Shown here: piece after piece, positions 12,901-24,948 of the stretch
Layout of the letters: each line of letters opens with the position of its first letter
Numbering within the stretch: position 1 is the stretch's first letter
Assembly: GCA_963969365.1 (NCBI GenBank)
Contig: OZ017762.1
Coordinates: 1,116,001 to 1,180,000 of the forward strand
Reading direction: 5' to 3'
Origin: Asterochloris sp. CNOR1
Taxonomy: Eukaryota > Chlorophyta > Trebouxiophyceae > Trebouxiales > Trebouxiaceae
DNA: 64,000 bases
Notes under the pieces: generated by a model
Databases searched by the model: none
Seen by the model: the letters and a program-made list of their open reading frames with translations, nothing else
Told to the model about the DNA's origin: nothing
Position numbers and translations under genes: made by a program

Positions 12901-13603
12901 TTGCTTAGATCAGGAGCTCAGCAGCAGGAGAGCCAGATCCAGGAGGCCCTGGGAGCCTGATCTCAAAGCAGCAGCTCTAGCTGAGCCAAAAGTGAGGTAA
13001 GCATGTTGTCATACAGAGGAGGAAACCCCTGCACCGCAATGCTGCAGCTGGGCAGCTGGGCTGCTGTGCAGCCCACTCAGCGTGCATGTGGCTGGCTCCC
13101 CAAGGGGTGGAGAGGACATGCCAATCTTGCTGGCTTGCATGGCAGTCAGCAATCTTACCGAGTGAACATCATCAATGGTGGCATCAACCACAGGGAAGGC
13201 TGGCGCGCCGGTGTTGCAGTAGCTCTGTGCCTGGCTCTTTGTGAGCTGGTAGGTTGTGTAGCCACTGTAGAGCACTTGCTGTGTGGGCCCGCCTGCATTG
13301 ACAGGACAGATCTAATTATCAGCACTTTGCAACAGTTGTAAGTGCTGTGCAGGGCCTGTGCACATGTGGGCTGCCCTCTCTTGGCAGCCAGTGCAGCTCT
13401 CTGAGTGCATAGCATGGGACAAGCACTGCTACAAGTTGCATGGGAACACATGGTAGAGCAACTGCCTGAATTCAGCATGATGTAAGCAGTTCACAAGACA
13501 CATTCCCCTCACCGGGCACATAAGTGAGGTTCACATATGGCACATCAGCATAGGCACTGGCTGCCAGCAGCGTCAGCGAAAGGGCCACTTTCAGAAGAGC
13601 CAT
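6928..13603 (-). CDS. Secreted amidase-signature hydrolase
   Basis: Sixteen exons in gene order: 13603-13513, 13292-13159, 12657-12604, 12130-11962, 11740-11675, 11574-11482, 11146-10957, 10340-10212, 9887-9809, 9644-9542, 9120-8979, 8699-8579, 8263-8087, 7935-7884, 7582-7464, 7113-6928. Together they give 1905 nt and 634 aa, all in phase. A cleavable signal peptide ([19 protein letters not shown]) begins the protein. The amidase-signature Ser-cisSer-Lys triad is visible as Lys144 ([12 protein letters not shown]), Ser220 ([13 protein letters not shown]) and Ser244 ([12 protein letters not shown]), with spacing close to that of fatty acid amide hydrolase. The ending [21 protein letters not shown] is typical of the family. 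It should hydrolyse a carboxylic amide; the substrate is unknown. The signal peptide suggests a lumenal or extracellular enzyme, unlike GatA. Intron 6 uses a GC donor (CAG|GCAAGC at 11481). Confidence 0.92.
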
Positions 13604-15833
13604 GGCAGGTGGCTTCTGTGGACAGCCCTGATCAGACTGCTGCCTGACAAGAAGCACACGGGCTTCACTGGCAAGAAGTGTGCTTGTTCTGATCACTGAA
13701 TGGAGATATTGTGAGCTCTGGAGGTCACAAATCAGAAAATGGGGCTCTATAAGTCACAAACGGATATTGTTTCTGTCAAACATGTCACATGATGTCATCC
13801 GGAGGAGGAGGAGCATGCAAGTCCCCGTTCTGGCAGAAGTAGGGCCCCACATGTGGTGGTGACCCCATTGGTTCCTCAAATGCCAGACGTGCTACTCGCA
13901 ACATGAGTGCCAGCACCAGCTGCGTGCGGGATGCCCGCGCACTGCTTCAGGCCATCTTTCAGGCTGCTTGACCACACATGCATCTGACTGGTTGCGGCCC
14001 TGAGATCTGCACAGATGACTGGGAGTTGAAAGCTGCCACTGGCTGACGCTGCAGCAACAGGCTGGTCTGGCTCCCTGGAGTCTGCTGCATGATGGGTGAC
14101 CCATTTCTGGGTGCGTGACTGTGAAGCTGAAGCTGAAGCAAATTACATCTGGTGTGACTGTTCAGGCTGCTTGCATGTGGCTTGCCTGCCGCGACATGGC
14201 CGTGCTGCGACATGGCCGTGGTCGCAACTCACTAACTCTGCATCCTTGCTGCTTGCTTTCTTGCCAGAAAGTTGTCATAGAAGGCAGCGATTGTTCTCGA
14301 TAAACCTTGGCGTTGCCATAGGTGCAGAGGTTTACTGGCTTTTGCAGTGTGGGCCATACACTGGTACAGTCCGAGCCATGCACCCCTCACACGCAGTGAG
14401 CTTGAGCAGTCAGACAGCAGGCAACGCGATCCCAGTCATTTAGCGTCCAAATGTAGCATGCCACATTCCGGCTGCACATGCTGGAGACACTGGCCAGCAC
14501 GGCTGGTGCTTTGCTTGCTGCTTACCAGCCAAGGTGAGAGCCCATGTCGTGTCTTGAAGCCCAGATCTTGAGCGAGTCCAGGTTGTGGCACCTAACATGT
14601 TGCGTTCTGCCCTGTCGATTGCACAGGCGTAACAGGCTTCAGCACCATTGACAGCAGCCAAGGCAGCGATGTACCGCAGTCCTGGCTTGTTGTGCCAGCA
14701 GAGGACTTCTGGGATCGTCCAGCGGGCACAGCAGGCACCACCTTGGCAGCACACATGGGTGCTGTCCTCAAGGGGCAGGACTTGAAGCATGGTGCGATGG
14801 GTATCCATGCTGCAGTGGAGATGCAGCTGCCTGCTCTCATGCAGAGCAACGGGCTTTTAGAGCAGCTGTCACCCTGCCTGCTGCCATTTTACAGCTCAAA
14901 CTTGCTGAGTTTCCCTTGAGGCTTAGCTGCTGAATGGCATCTGGGCCATTGGGTCCTGCATGCAGAGGCAGCGCTAAGCTTTGCATGAGACATCAACTTC
15001 CAAGATGGCACCTGAGGTCCCCCTCTGCAGAGGGCAATGCCAGAGCCTGAGCTGCAGTGTAGGCACTTCTGCTGTCGCTGCGCAACCTTCAGCTGATCCC
15101 CCATGCAACTCTGGAGGCTTTGGCAGTAGCTGCACCCACAGGGCCTGGCTGCCCTGGTTGCATGCAGCTTGGCCTTGGCTGAGCCTCAGCAAAGGTAGTG
15201 TGATTGTGCTGCATGCAGAGCTGGGTGCCATCAAGGCAATAGCCTGGCAGCTGGACCCCGACTTGTCGCAAGCTGCCGAGGTGGGTTTGCATCTGCTGCA
15301 GTGCTCTGTATTTACAGCCACTCTGCCTGTATCATCATATCAGGCATTACGGGGATGGAACTTGGGTGTGCTGGTGTCGTCACGTTTCCAGGCGGTTCTG
15401 TCTGGCTGCCAAGTTGGGAGGACGGGAGGACGCCAGCAGGCTGGGGATATTCATCTGAGATGTTCCACGCTTCTGTTGCCTGTCTTGTTGGTGCCATGCC
15501 ACACTCACTGCTCTTGAGCACCGAGTGCAAGTGTATCACTTATCCCACCTGCAGGACTGGGATCCCAACCCAAGCCAGCATCAGGAGTCATGGAGCCCTC
15601 AGGGAGACATCTGGGCAGATCTGTGGCCGCCCACAGGCCCTGAGACAGGGGGTCAGTAACCTGCCCAACTTGACATGTGGACAGCTCTGCACACCTTTTC
15701 GGCTTGTTACGTGCAGCACTGCAGGTGTGCCTCGCTGCTTGTGGAACGCATTGCAAGTTCCTCTGTTGTATGCTGCATGTGTGCTGCCATGATGGAATGC
15801 ACTTGACCAGAATGCACTGCAATGCTGTTGCAG
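13604..15833. other. Divergent promoter region and unresolved SEL1L 5' end
   Basis: This 2.2 kb interval lies between the amidase start (-) and the first SEL1L exon I can support (+). It must contain the SEL1L start, signal peptide and one or more 5' exons ending in phase 1, but I could not choose them. Candidate pieces on the plus strand are an open segment at about 14640-14860 (contains SWLVVPAEDFWD) and a segment ending with a good donor at about 15290 (contains AIAWQLDPDLSQAAE). A doubled 15-bp unit (gcgacatggccgtgct) sits at 14190-14221. On the minus strand 14440-14808 is open for 122 codons without a known motif. Confidence 0.4.
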
Positions 15834-18800
15834 GTGATGCCACCGGCGCGCCCAGCCTCAACAGTTCCAAGCACCAGGCAGCAGATGCAGCATTCATTGT
15901 GGCAGCGCTGGCTGCCTCTGGTGTGGCTACGCCCCACATTGCGCAGGATGAGGCGTCGGCAGTGGGCTGGCTGTGGGCTGCGGCGGCTGCAGGGTCGCTA
16001 GAGGCGCAGGCTGCACTGGCAGTGCGCCTGGAAACCGGGGAAGGCGTGGAACAGAGCTGCGAAGCTTGTGTGAGGTGAACTATGCCTGGCATTAGCAGAG
16101 GGACTGTGAGACGTGGAGGCAGAGGGCTGCTGTGCAAGTTTGCAGAAGGGCTTTGGGTGCTGCTGGCAGTCGCAGTATGAAGCCGCTGCAGCTAGTGCTC
16201 GGACCTTGCAGCGCTGGCAATGCATCTATGCACAGGGGAGAGCGTGAGGCTCATGCAGGATCATGAGGCATGCTTGAAGTGGGGCTGTCGCCAGAGGGTC
16301 TGCGCTGGGAGGACTCAGGACTTGTCCATGTAGGAAAGGGGACAGTGGACAGCAGGCATCCATTTATGTGTTGAGAACTTTCTGTAGTGCTGACAGACCA
16401 TGGCCGAAGCGCACACCTTGTTATGCTGTGGGGTCAACGTGGCCTCTTCATAACCAGGCTCCCACCTGGGCATAGCAACTGCTCACGCCTGCCCCCTCCT
16501 GCTCATCAGGCCGCCATTTTGCATTGCCAACATACATTCCTTAGTTCTCCAGACCTCCTGGAAAACCAGCTGTGGTGCCCCCCCTGGTACAGAGGCCCTG
16601 CCCTGCGCGACTGCAGCCGTTCTGGCCCCATGGGCACTGCATCAATGGAGGTCGCCCGCCATCTGCTGGACCAGGTGGCCGCCCTCTACAAATGTAGACC
16701 CTGTTTTACTCCCATGGGTATGGCTGTGCAGGCACAGCATGGCAGTGCCGCTGCTGCAGCACCAACTTCTTCCTGCTTTTTGCAGGCCCCACATGGCCAG
16801 CCCCTGCTCTACCAGGTGTCTGCCATTTGCAGCCCTGTCAGACTGCTGCGCAGGCGTAGAGTGACAGTGTCTCATCCCTGCTGCAGCAGGGCCTTAGGCT
16901 TGTAATCCTGCTGTGTGCAGGCACGCTGTGGCTGCGGCCAGCTGACTGCTCAGCCAGGTGGCTGCAACAGGCGAGTGCAGACCCTTTGGCCCCATGGACA
17001 CCTACCTGCGCCTGCAGCACTTAAGACTGAGCGCACCCTACTATTGTGTGCAGGCATGCTGTGGCCGTCGCTCGGCCCCTGCTCCGTCAGGTGGCCTCCA
17101 TGCCCAATTTCAGGCCCTTTGGCCCCATGGAGACCTACCTACGCTGGAAGCACATGGACGGCAGCGCCAGCAGCCTGGCCAGCGCTGTGGAGGACATGCA
17201 GGTTCGCGTTGTGTGGGACGATGAGCAGCTGCTGGTGACTGCCACAGAAGATGAGGCAGACTTCAGGTGAGGGGACTAGACATTGTCAGAGGTGCTGTGC
17301 ATGGGCTTAGCTGGACCAGCAGGGTAATGGCAACAAAATCATCCCGTGCAATGCTGAGCCCTTTCTTGCGTGCAGGAGCATGTTGGGGACTCACCAGTCC
17401 CTTGTGGCACATGACAGCAGCAACCCTGGAAGCGGTGCACCGGCCCTCCCTGCTCCACAGCTTGCCATGCTGAGGTGCAGGCGCATCAGTCCAGGTGTCT
17501 TCTACCCGCTGCAGGGGCATCCGTGGGGAGCTCAGCGGAGGCGAGTACCGCTACCTGCTGGGCAAGTCAGTGGCAGCCAACCCTGGCAGGGCACTCAAGT
17601 GGTTCAGGGAGGGCTCCCTGGACGGCGACGCCTACAGCGACTTTGGGCTGGGCATCATGTGAGGCAGGCAGGCAACTGAGTCAGGTGGCGCCTCCCAAAG
17701 TCTCATGTCGGGGCTGTACTATATGTGCCCGACAAAGCCATTGGATTGGCAGCCATATGTTCGTTGATGGCTGGTTGTGAGCATAGCTTGCATGCTAAGA
17801 GGTGCCTTCACTGGCTTTGGGCAGGGAAGCCTGAGTGGCAGGGGCTGGCGCTTTTGAGTGTGGGCAGGGCATGAAAGCAGTGTTACGGTTCAGAGCTATC
17901 AGGGCATTCAAGGGGGAACTAGACAGGGCTCCCTGCAAGGCAATGCCTGCTGCAACCTTGGGCTGGGCATTGTTTGTGAGAGTTGGTCTGCGTCTCTGTG
18001 TTGACAGACTTAGCACACCGCTTTGGGGCTGCAGAGTGGCATGTCGACCAGGCTAAAAGCCTGTTCTGGTCCTCTGCTCCAGCACTGTGCTTGAGCACTG
18101 AGCGATGATTGCATGCCACAACAGGCTGTGCATTGAGGGAGCACCCTTGACCCATCCAAGGTTCTTCATCTCATCACGCCAGTCAGCACAGGAGTGTTTT
18201 GAGGCTTACACTGGAGTCTGCACTGGCCTCAGTGCTTAAATGAGATTGCAAATCTGACGCGGCGCTGCCTCATTAGCTGACATGCTGGCATAGCTCCTGT
18301 GTGCGCTGCAGCATCTTCGCATGTTGCAGATGTGAGGTGCAGCGCCAAGCTTACTTGCAAGCTGCATTTGCTGCCCATCAATACATTGCCGAATGCACAA
18401 GGGGCCCGACCAGCGACAGGACCCCAGCTGCCGTTCTACTTGATGCAGGCCTGGCCATGCCAATCACACCTGGCTTGCTCCAAGCTGGGCTCATGTTAGC
18501 CCACCCTCAGCTAGCAGATTTTCAAACTGCAATACTGCAGGCCCTCCTGAGTTGCCTTTGATCACCTGCCCAGGCAGGGATGCAGAGAGATGCCGTGCTC
18601 TTGCACCTCAGTGACTCATGATACCTGCCGACCAGCCATGTTTGAGGGCTTTGCGTAGCTCAGACAACTTAAAAACTACTAAGGATGCCCCTCCACCAAA
18701 GGATCTGCTCTTTCTACCTTAATGCCTTGCCTGCAGGCACTTTGAGGGCCTAGGCACCCCCAAGAACCTTACAGCCGCGGAGGCTGCGCTGCAGAGAGGC

Positions 18801-21800
18801 GCTGAGCGCGGGCACTCTGCTGCTGGCAACCTGTGGGGCATCCTGCTAGGGACAGCCTGGGAGGGGCACTCAGCGGACCCCACGGCTGCAGCCCACGCAT
18901 TCTCCAGCGCATGCGACCTGGGCAGCGCAGACGCGTGCTTCAACCTGGGCATGATGTACAGAGGTGAGACTTGGAGCACTTGGCGCTGCAGGGCTCGAGG
19001 GAATGTGTGTCCTTTGCGCATGCAGAGCAGCATGTTAAGCTGGCCAAGATGCGCAAAGGTCAGTCCTGCTGCAGTTGACAGCCTGCAACGGGAAGCTTTT
19101 GTGGGTCCAGTGCAGTTGCTAGTTCCAGTGTACATTGCTGAGCTTGAGGTGGGGCAGGCTCCAGGGAGGTAAACAGAGGAGGGCGGGACTAGAGTGGCGA
19201 AGAATTGAACTCAATCTCATTGAGGGATGGATTGTATCGGGCAGTCTATCACCATGGCTTCAGATCGTCAGAGAGTGGTGATACAGTCACCACCCCAAGA
19301 TGAGTCCTGGGGCTGCGCCTACCATCTGAAGGACACCAAGCCACAGCTGCTTGCTGCCAGTGGCCAGCTCAAGTGTATCAGGTTACAAGTCCAGCATGAC
19401 GCTTGTGAGAGGTCAGGTTCATCTGGGGGCTACTCCTCTGATGTATCAAACACCTTTTGGTACTCAATGCTCACCGAGCTGGTTTCAGTAATATTACGTC
19501 ATCATCATCATCATTGCATCATCAGAGCTGCTGAGCTTGTCAGAGCTGCTGTCTTGTCTGTCAGACACAGGCTGCATCACCCTTTGTATGTCAGGGCGGT
19601 GACACCTGTAACAGCCTGTGGTGCAACACAGGCTGTTATAAGGCATCATGCTTCCTGGGCTAGGCTTTGCGCACTCCCTGCCTGCCTGACAGCGTCCTGT
19701 GGTGGCACCACAGACCGCTTTTCCGATAGTGTCGTCACAATTGTTGGTGGTCTCTACGGAACAGGCTGGGAAGGTCCCATGGCAGTGTTGGCTGGATTGC
19801 TCACTGGCACCCCAGACTGTTGTCAGCACAGCCCCAGGTCCATTGGAGAATGTCTGGGATGTGAAAGAGGGATCTGGATCAAGCCTGCCTGCCTGCCTGG
19901 AAGTACCCCTTGATGGCCGAAAAGGGCCAGCGTGATGTATAAGTGTCATGGTCTGACTGTGTACAGTTCATGGCCTTTGCAAGGTCCAGGCGCTGACTAT
20001 TCCTCCTCCCTGGTGCGCAATCATCACCTGGCTACGAGGTTGCATGTGTTGAACAAGCTGCATGGGGTGGCCCGGTGGTTTTCTGCCCAAATGGGCATTC
20101 CTGGGCTGGGCTCATGAATGTATGTTGGCCACAGCCAGGGTGGAAGAAGAGCTGAACCTGCTCTTTGAGAGGGAGCCTGCAGAATTGATGGTGTGTTTTG
20201 TGAGCTTTTTCTGGGTACGCTGCACTACCAATGACTAATTCAGCTTGATAAACTCCGTCTGCCAGCTAGATTGCAGTGGTGGCCCAGACAGATGTCTAAG
20301 AATGGGTGCTTAGGAGGTGGTATGTCTGCTTGAGGACACTTTGCAGAGGATCGCCTTACGACTCATCTCTTCATACCTCATGAGGCAATCACGAGCTGCA
20401 TTGGAGAACTCCATCATGATGCACCCTGAGGCATCCCTACAAAGTGCAAGTCCACAGGGCAGTGAATCTGTCACTGTCCTGAGGTGCAGTCAGCTGCATA
20501 CAGCCTTCTGAGAGTGGCCGCCAGGACCACTGCGGGATGTTGTAGACCGCAGCTGCTTGAGCAGAATAAACACCAACAACACTGAAAGGCTGTTTTTGGG
20601 AGTGATGCCTGGGACCTTTGCCTTGTTTTCAACAACAAGCTGTCTTTAACATCAAGCTGCTCATCAGAGCAGTTCTGTTGGTATTGCGTCTCAAACATCA
20701 GCACACAACACTGCCACAACTGGCTGCTATGCACCGTTGCAATGCTGAATCCAGTACCACGCCGTTGCCACTGCAAGACTGCCCGTCCAAGCAGGCGCCT
20801 CGACAGTGACATGTCTGTATGTTGCAAGCTTCCACTTTGCCGACGCCCTTTCTGCTGCTGTGGCAGGCAGCCACAGCTGGGTTGGTGCGGGCATCAAGTC
20901 CAATGCAGCAGTTGGCTTGGGGCTGACTGCTTGGGGCAAGGTCCAAGGTGTGCCTGCTGCTCTTCACAAGGAAGTGCTCTGGCGTGCCTGCCTCACACAA
21001 CATGTGCCAGGGCAATGAGAGTTGGCCACTTCCAGCTGAGAACTCAAAGTGCATATTGCATATGCATTGCCACCAGGCACAATATTGTCTGTGCAAAGTC
21101 CTGCAAGTGCTAACATGTGGGTCTTCAGCCAAGTCAGTCCGTGCAGAGTAGGTGCTGGGCCTGCTGTACCAGCACCTGAAAATTGACATTTGGTGTGCCG
21201 GTAGGCTCTGAGATGAATTTGTTGCTGAACCTCATGACTGTACGCCAACACCTGTCAGCTGCTTCCGCAAGCTGGCTTCTAGGGAAGCATGACTTGCCCA
21301 CGCTTGCTCATCAGCGGGGCACCCATGCCGAGGTGACTTGGCCGGACTTCTGCACCTTTCAACAGGCTAGAGGATGTCCATAATTGTTGTCTGCAGGCTG
21401 GCTGCTCGGGGAGCCTGACGTGGAGCAGGCTGTGGTGGCAATGACGCATGCGGTGCACCTGGGGCACTGGCAGGCACCCCTCAGGCTGGCAGAGTGGCAC
21501 CACCAGGGGGCGCAGGGTCTACAGGTGAGCAGGCCACTGGTGCACAGGAAAGTTGGCATCATGAGGGGGGCGCTGGGCTGGCAGCTGCAGACACACAGAT
21601 GCAGAGACTGGCCTCCTTCAGCTGGCAGAGGGCAACTTTGAGGCGCACAGGGCCTGCAGGTGAGCTGGTCTCGTCAGGAATGATCAGGCAACTGGCCCCA
21701 CAGTGGCGCAGGGGACTTGCCAGTGGTGAGCACAATCATGGCCGAGTGGCGCCAGATGGACATGCCGCGCAGTCTCTGAGCTCATAAAGCACCGCTGTCT

Positions 21801-24633
21801 GCCCCATGGTCCATTGTGGTGACTGGGCCAGGAATGGGCATAAGCAATCAGACTGCAGCTGCCCCTGCAATGTGTGACACCCATACTGGCCCCTGCAAGC
21901 TGACTTGACTTACAGCTCGAACTCAGCGCAAAACCTGCCTGTAACTGTTGCCTGCCTCCACTGAGTCTGCTAGGGCACTGCATGCCCTGCTCTGCCTGAC
22001 ATCAGCTTGCCTTCTTGCTGCTGCAGCCCAACTGCACTGCAGCCCAGGAGCACCTGCTTCTCTTCCTGAACAAGCGTCTGATGCTGCCAGAGCTCCTCGA
22101 GAGGGGCATAAAGGCATATGAGCGTGAGTGCTGCTGCTTGTCAATGTGAACACCATACATCGTATGGAATGGGCTGTGCCAGAGGTTCTAGAGATGGGCA
22201 TCAAGTGCAACAAGACTTTGGGTCGCTTGCCATGTGGACTAGAACACCAATGGAGCTTATACAGCAGGGTGTGAAGGCATATAGCAAGCCAGCAAGCTTG
22301 CACTGGCCATCATGCCAGCACGACATGCAGCCAGGCATACAATTGTCTGCTAGACGCTCACATCAGCAGCAGGGTGTGAGCCCCTGCAGCAGCCTGCCTC
22401 AGGTGCAATCAGAGGCATGGTTGCATCCTGGCAGTATCCTGGAGGGGCTACAACTGCTGAATTGGTTGGCGCCCACCTTGATGACTGCCTCAGCTGCTGC
22501 CCTTCCAAGAGCTGAGATGAGATCATGAGTGTTGCCCCTGCTGCAGGTGGTGGTGCTGGGTACTGGGAAGCACTTTTCAGATTTGCCTTCCTAGCGGAGC
22601 TGGGCAGCGTTCCTGCACAGGTACAGCCCGCAAACTCTGTGTCTTTGCCCTGCTCACTCTCACCAGCATGCCTGCAACTGTCTACCCCCAGGTTCCCTGC
22701 AAAGCAGGCCGAGCATGCATGCCTCTCCTCGTCCTGCGACTTGTAGCCAAAGGCTCCTTTTCACACATTGTCAACTACTTGGTGCCTTTTTGTCTGGGCT
22801 GGGGCCTACCTCTGCTTGTGTGTGCTTGCCATTGCCCAGTCAGGCCTGCAGCATGCATCTGCACCTGCCCTGCCTTTTGCCTGCCGAAAAGGCCATTAGA
22901 TCATGCAGCTTGTATTTGCGAAGCAACAAGTTGCGTCGAGGGCCTCGCAGCTTGCCAAGATGTGAGCCCCAGGTTTTGGAAGGTGCTCTGCAGGCCAATC
23001 TGGGCTGGATGCTGGAGCGCTGCCAGCCCGAGTGCCTGCCAGATGGGGGGCGCCTGGCCATGCAGCAGCTGCTGCGAGCAGGGCGTTTCGGCCTGTATGA
23101 ATGCTACGTCCAGGCAGGCAACATGGCATTCCGAGGGGCACATGAGGGGGCTGCTGATGCAGGTGTGTGTCCTTCTCATCTACAGTCAAAGGTGTGCTGT
23201 GTGTCAGCGTCCAAGGCAGACCACAAAGCCTACGTGATGCGCTGCTGCCTCTGTCAAGCTGCTTTGTATGCTGTGCTGCTTCGCTGTCTTGGCAGTTGAA
23301 TGCCACCTGCCACACTGGCAGCATGCAATGGCATTCCTGTGCTGTCCTTGGTTGTTTCAGGTCTCCATCACCTGGAGGCGAGGCTAGCCGCATGAATGAT
23401 GCAGGATGTCAAACCTGCCTGCATGCAGGCCTCCCTGCATTGGCTGCAGCGCCATGCAGTCTTGCTGCAGGAGCCCCAAGCTCATCTCTTTCTGGCTGCA
23501 GGCCCTGATCATGAGCTGGCATTGGACCTCTATCAGAGGGCCGCAGCCATGAACGACGCAGAGGGCCTGTTCAGCCTGGCGTGGATGCATGCTCGAGGCC
23601 TGGCTGTGCCTGCCAACAGCACCTTGGCACGCCAGCTGCTGGACAGGGCCCTGGCGGCGGCACCCCAGCCCAGCTACAAGGTGGGCCACTTTTGAGATGG
23701 CAAGCCTTCCAGGCAATGCTTTGCATGTAAACTTAGCCAGCTGCAATGTGACCACTAGCTTTTGGTTGAAAAGGCTTGAGATGCCTGCAGCAGCCTCAGT
23801 CAAGCCAAAGACGCTGTTCCAAACGAAGCTTGCCTCCTGTAGGTGCCTACAGCAGCTGTCTGCTGCAGAGCTCCCACAGCTATGCTACCCAAAAACAAGG
23901 CACCTACTTTGAAGTCCGTCACCCCTGCTGCGCATCATTTGCAAGCAAGTCTCTCTGTGCTGCAGGTGCCCACTCAGCTGGTGCCTCTGATGTTTACTGC
24001 TCTTGCTGCATGGGATCGCTTGGCAGAAACCCTCTCGCAAATCATGCCAGCAGGCAAGTTCTGTGCAGTGCACGTGATGAGACACATCCCATGCCGCTTG
24101 CTGTCACCGGCAGCCCCCATCTGGACGCCTCCAATTATGCCAGCACATGACCTGCCCCTCTGTGAGGCCTCTGCACTGCTGCTGTTGTGGTCTTCCTCAC
24201 CACCAGCACTTTATGCTTGACACATGGCCGCCCGTCTGTAAGGGTTCTGTGTGCCCCCTGCACAGTGTATCTGCTTCCTCCTTCTAGTAGCAGCTCATCA
24301 CAATGTTCGATGACCTCAAGCTGGTTTCTGTTGTTCACACAAGCGGAAATATTTGGGCATAGCATCCAAACCCCTTCGTGCCACTTAAAGGTCGATGATG
24401 CAGGGTGGCTGAGGAAGCTCGCGCAAGCAAAATCCCCTGGACACAGCAGGCAGCGTAAGCCCGCTCCACACATGTCTGACTCCCTGCTGGTGACGGTGCT
24501 GGTCCTAGCATTGGCCAGTGTCGTTTGGTTCAGGAGGAAAAGAAGGCAGCAGAGCCTGCACCAATTCCAGCAACAGCAGCGCCAGCACCAGGATCAGAGA
24601 CCTCCTGACGCACAGCAGACTGGGGTCGGCTGA
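15834..24633 (+). CDS. SEL1L: SEL1L/HRD3-like ERAD adaptor (5' end unresolved)
   Basis: Supported exons: 15834-16074, 17054-17266, 17515-17658, 18737-18963, 21397-21524, 22027-22123, 22547-22620, 22973-23162, 23502-23680, 23966-24053, 24404-24633. They join in phase to 602 residues plus stop. Sel1-type TPR-like repeats run throughout, for example AAAAGSLEAQAALAVR, SADACFNLGMMYR and NDAEGLFSLAWMHARG. The C-terminus has one membrane helix (LLVTVLVLALASVVWF) followed by RRKRRQQ and a Gln-rich tail. SEL1L/Hrd3 is the ER-membrane partner of the Hrd1 ubiquitin ligase and delivers misfolded lumenal proteins for degradation. The repeats should be lumenal and the short tail cytosolic. The expected N-terminal signal peptide is not located. 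The last intron uses a GC donor (CAG|GCAAGT at 24054), inferred from phase. The 18964-21396 intron (2.4 kb) is the longest in the gene. Confidence 0.85.
16600..17160 (+). repeat. ~130-bp tandem units upstream of SEL1L exon 17054-17266
   Basis: Four to five degraded units start near 16660, 16790, 16919 and 17050 (spacing about 130 bp). Each carries a 'gc(c/t)gtggcc..ccc.tgctc..caggtggc' block, followed in some by 'ccctttggccccatggaca/gacctac'. The last unit is the beginning of the real exon. Earlier units lie in the 16075-17053 intron. Confidence 0.65.
17588..17980 (+). repeat. Echo of SEL1L exon 17515-17658 end
   Basis: The exon end plus donor at 17588-17663 recurs at 17901-17980 in the following intron, offset 313 bp. 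Shared pieces include agggcaCtcaag/agggcaTtcaag, gggctccctg and ttgggctgggcat followed by a gtgag. The copy is shifted in frame. Confidence 0.68.
21485..21668 (+). repeat. Echo of SEL1L exon 21397-21524 end
   Basis: The last 40 bp of the exon and its donor (ctggcagagtggc..acaggtgagc, ending 21534) are copied at 21620-21668 (ctggcagagggc..gcaggtgagc), about 135 bp downstream inside the intron. The copied donor is still consensus-like. Confidence 0.65.
22080..22295 (+). repeat. Echoes of SEL1L exon 22027-22123 end
   Basis: The end of the exon (gagctcctcgagaggggcat..aaggcatatgagc) has two weaker copies in the next intron: 22169-22210 (gccagaggttctagagatgggcatcaag) and 22248-22295 (gagcttatacagcagggtgtgaaggcatatagc). 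Confidence 0.55.
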
Positions 24634-24948
24634 GAGCACCTTGTTGGGTCTCTTCTGTCATCTCGCATTTCAAATGCTGTCAAATTGGGACTTTTTGGGG
24701 GGACTTGCATGTCTCCCACAGCTCTTTCACTGCAGCTTGTCATTGGTTTGTGACTAGTACGTCACTTGGCCCTGCTCACACGTGATACTCAGCTGAAGAA
24801 AATCCACAGTTATGAAGCAAACAAGCTCCAGTCTTGAGTGCAAATCACGGCTGCAGCAATGCCGCCAGTGAGGACAAGTGAGACCTGCCCACGAGGGACA
24901 ATCTGCGACTGATCACAGCGCTTAGGAAAGGGCACAAAAGGACTGTAT
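24634..24948. other. Intergenic, nothing seen
   Basis: The 3' flank of the SEL1L gene lies between its stop and the permease relic on the other strand. I see no gene, repeat or clear poly(A) signal. Confidence 0.4.

Noticed and set aside
16170-16240. SEL1L exon with YEAAAASAR
   Set aside because: The phases of exons 15834-16074 and 17054-17266 match directly and give a natural Sel1 reading. The piece fits neither phase and looks like part of the repeat-rich intron.
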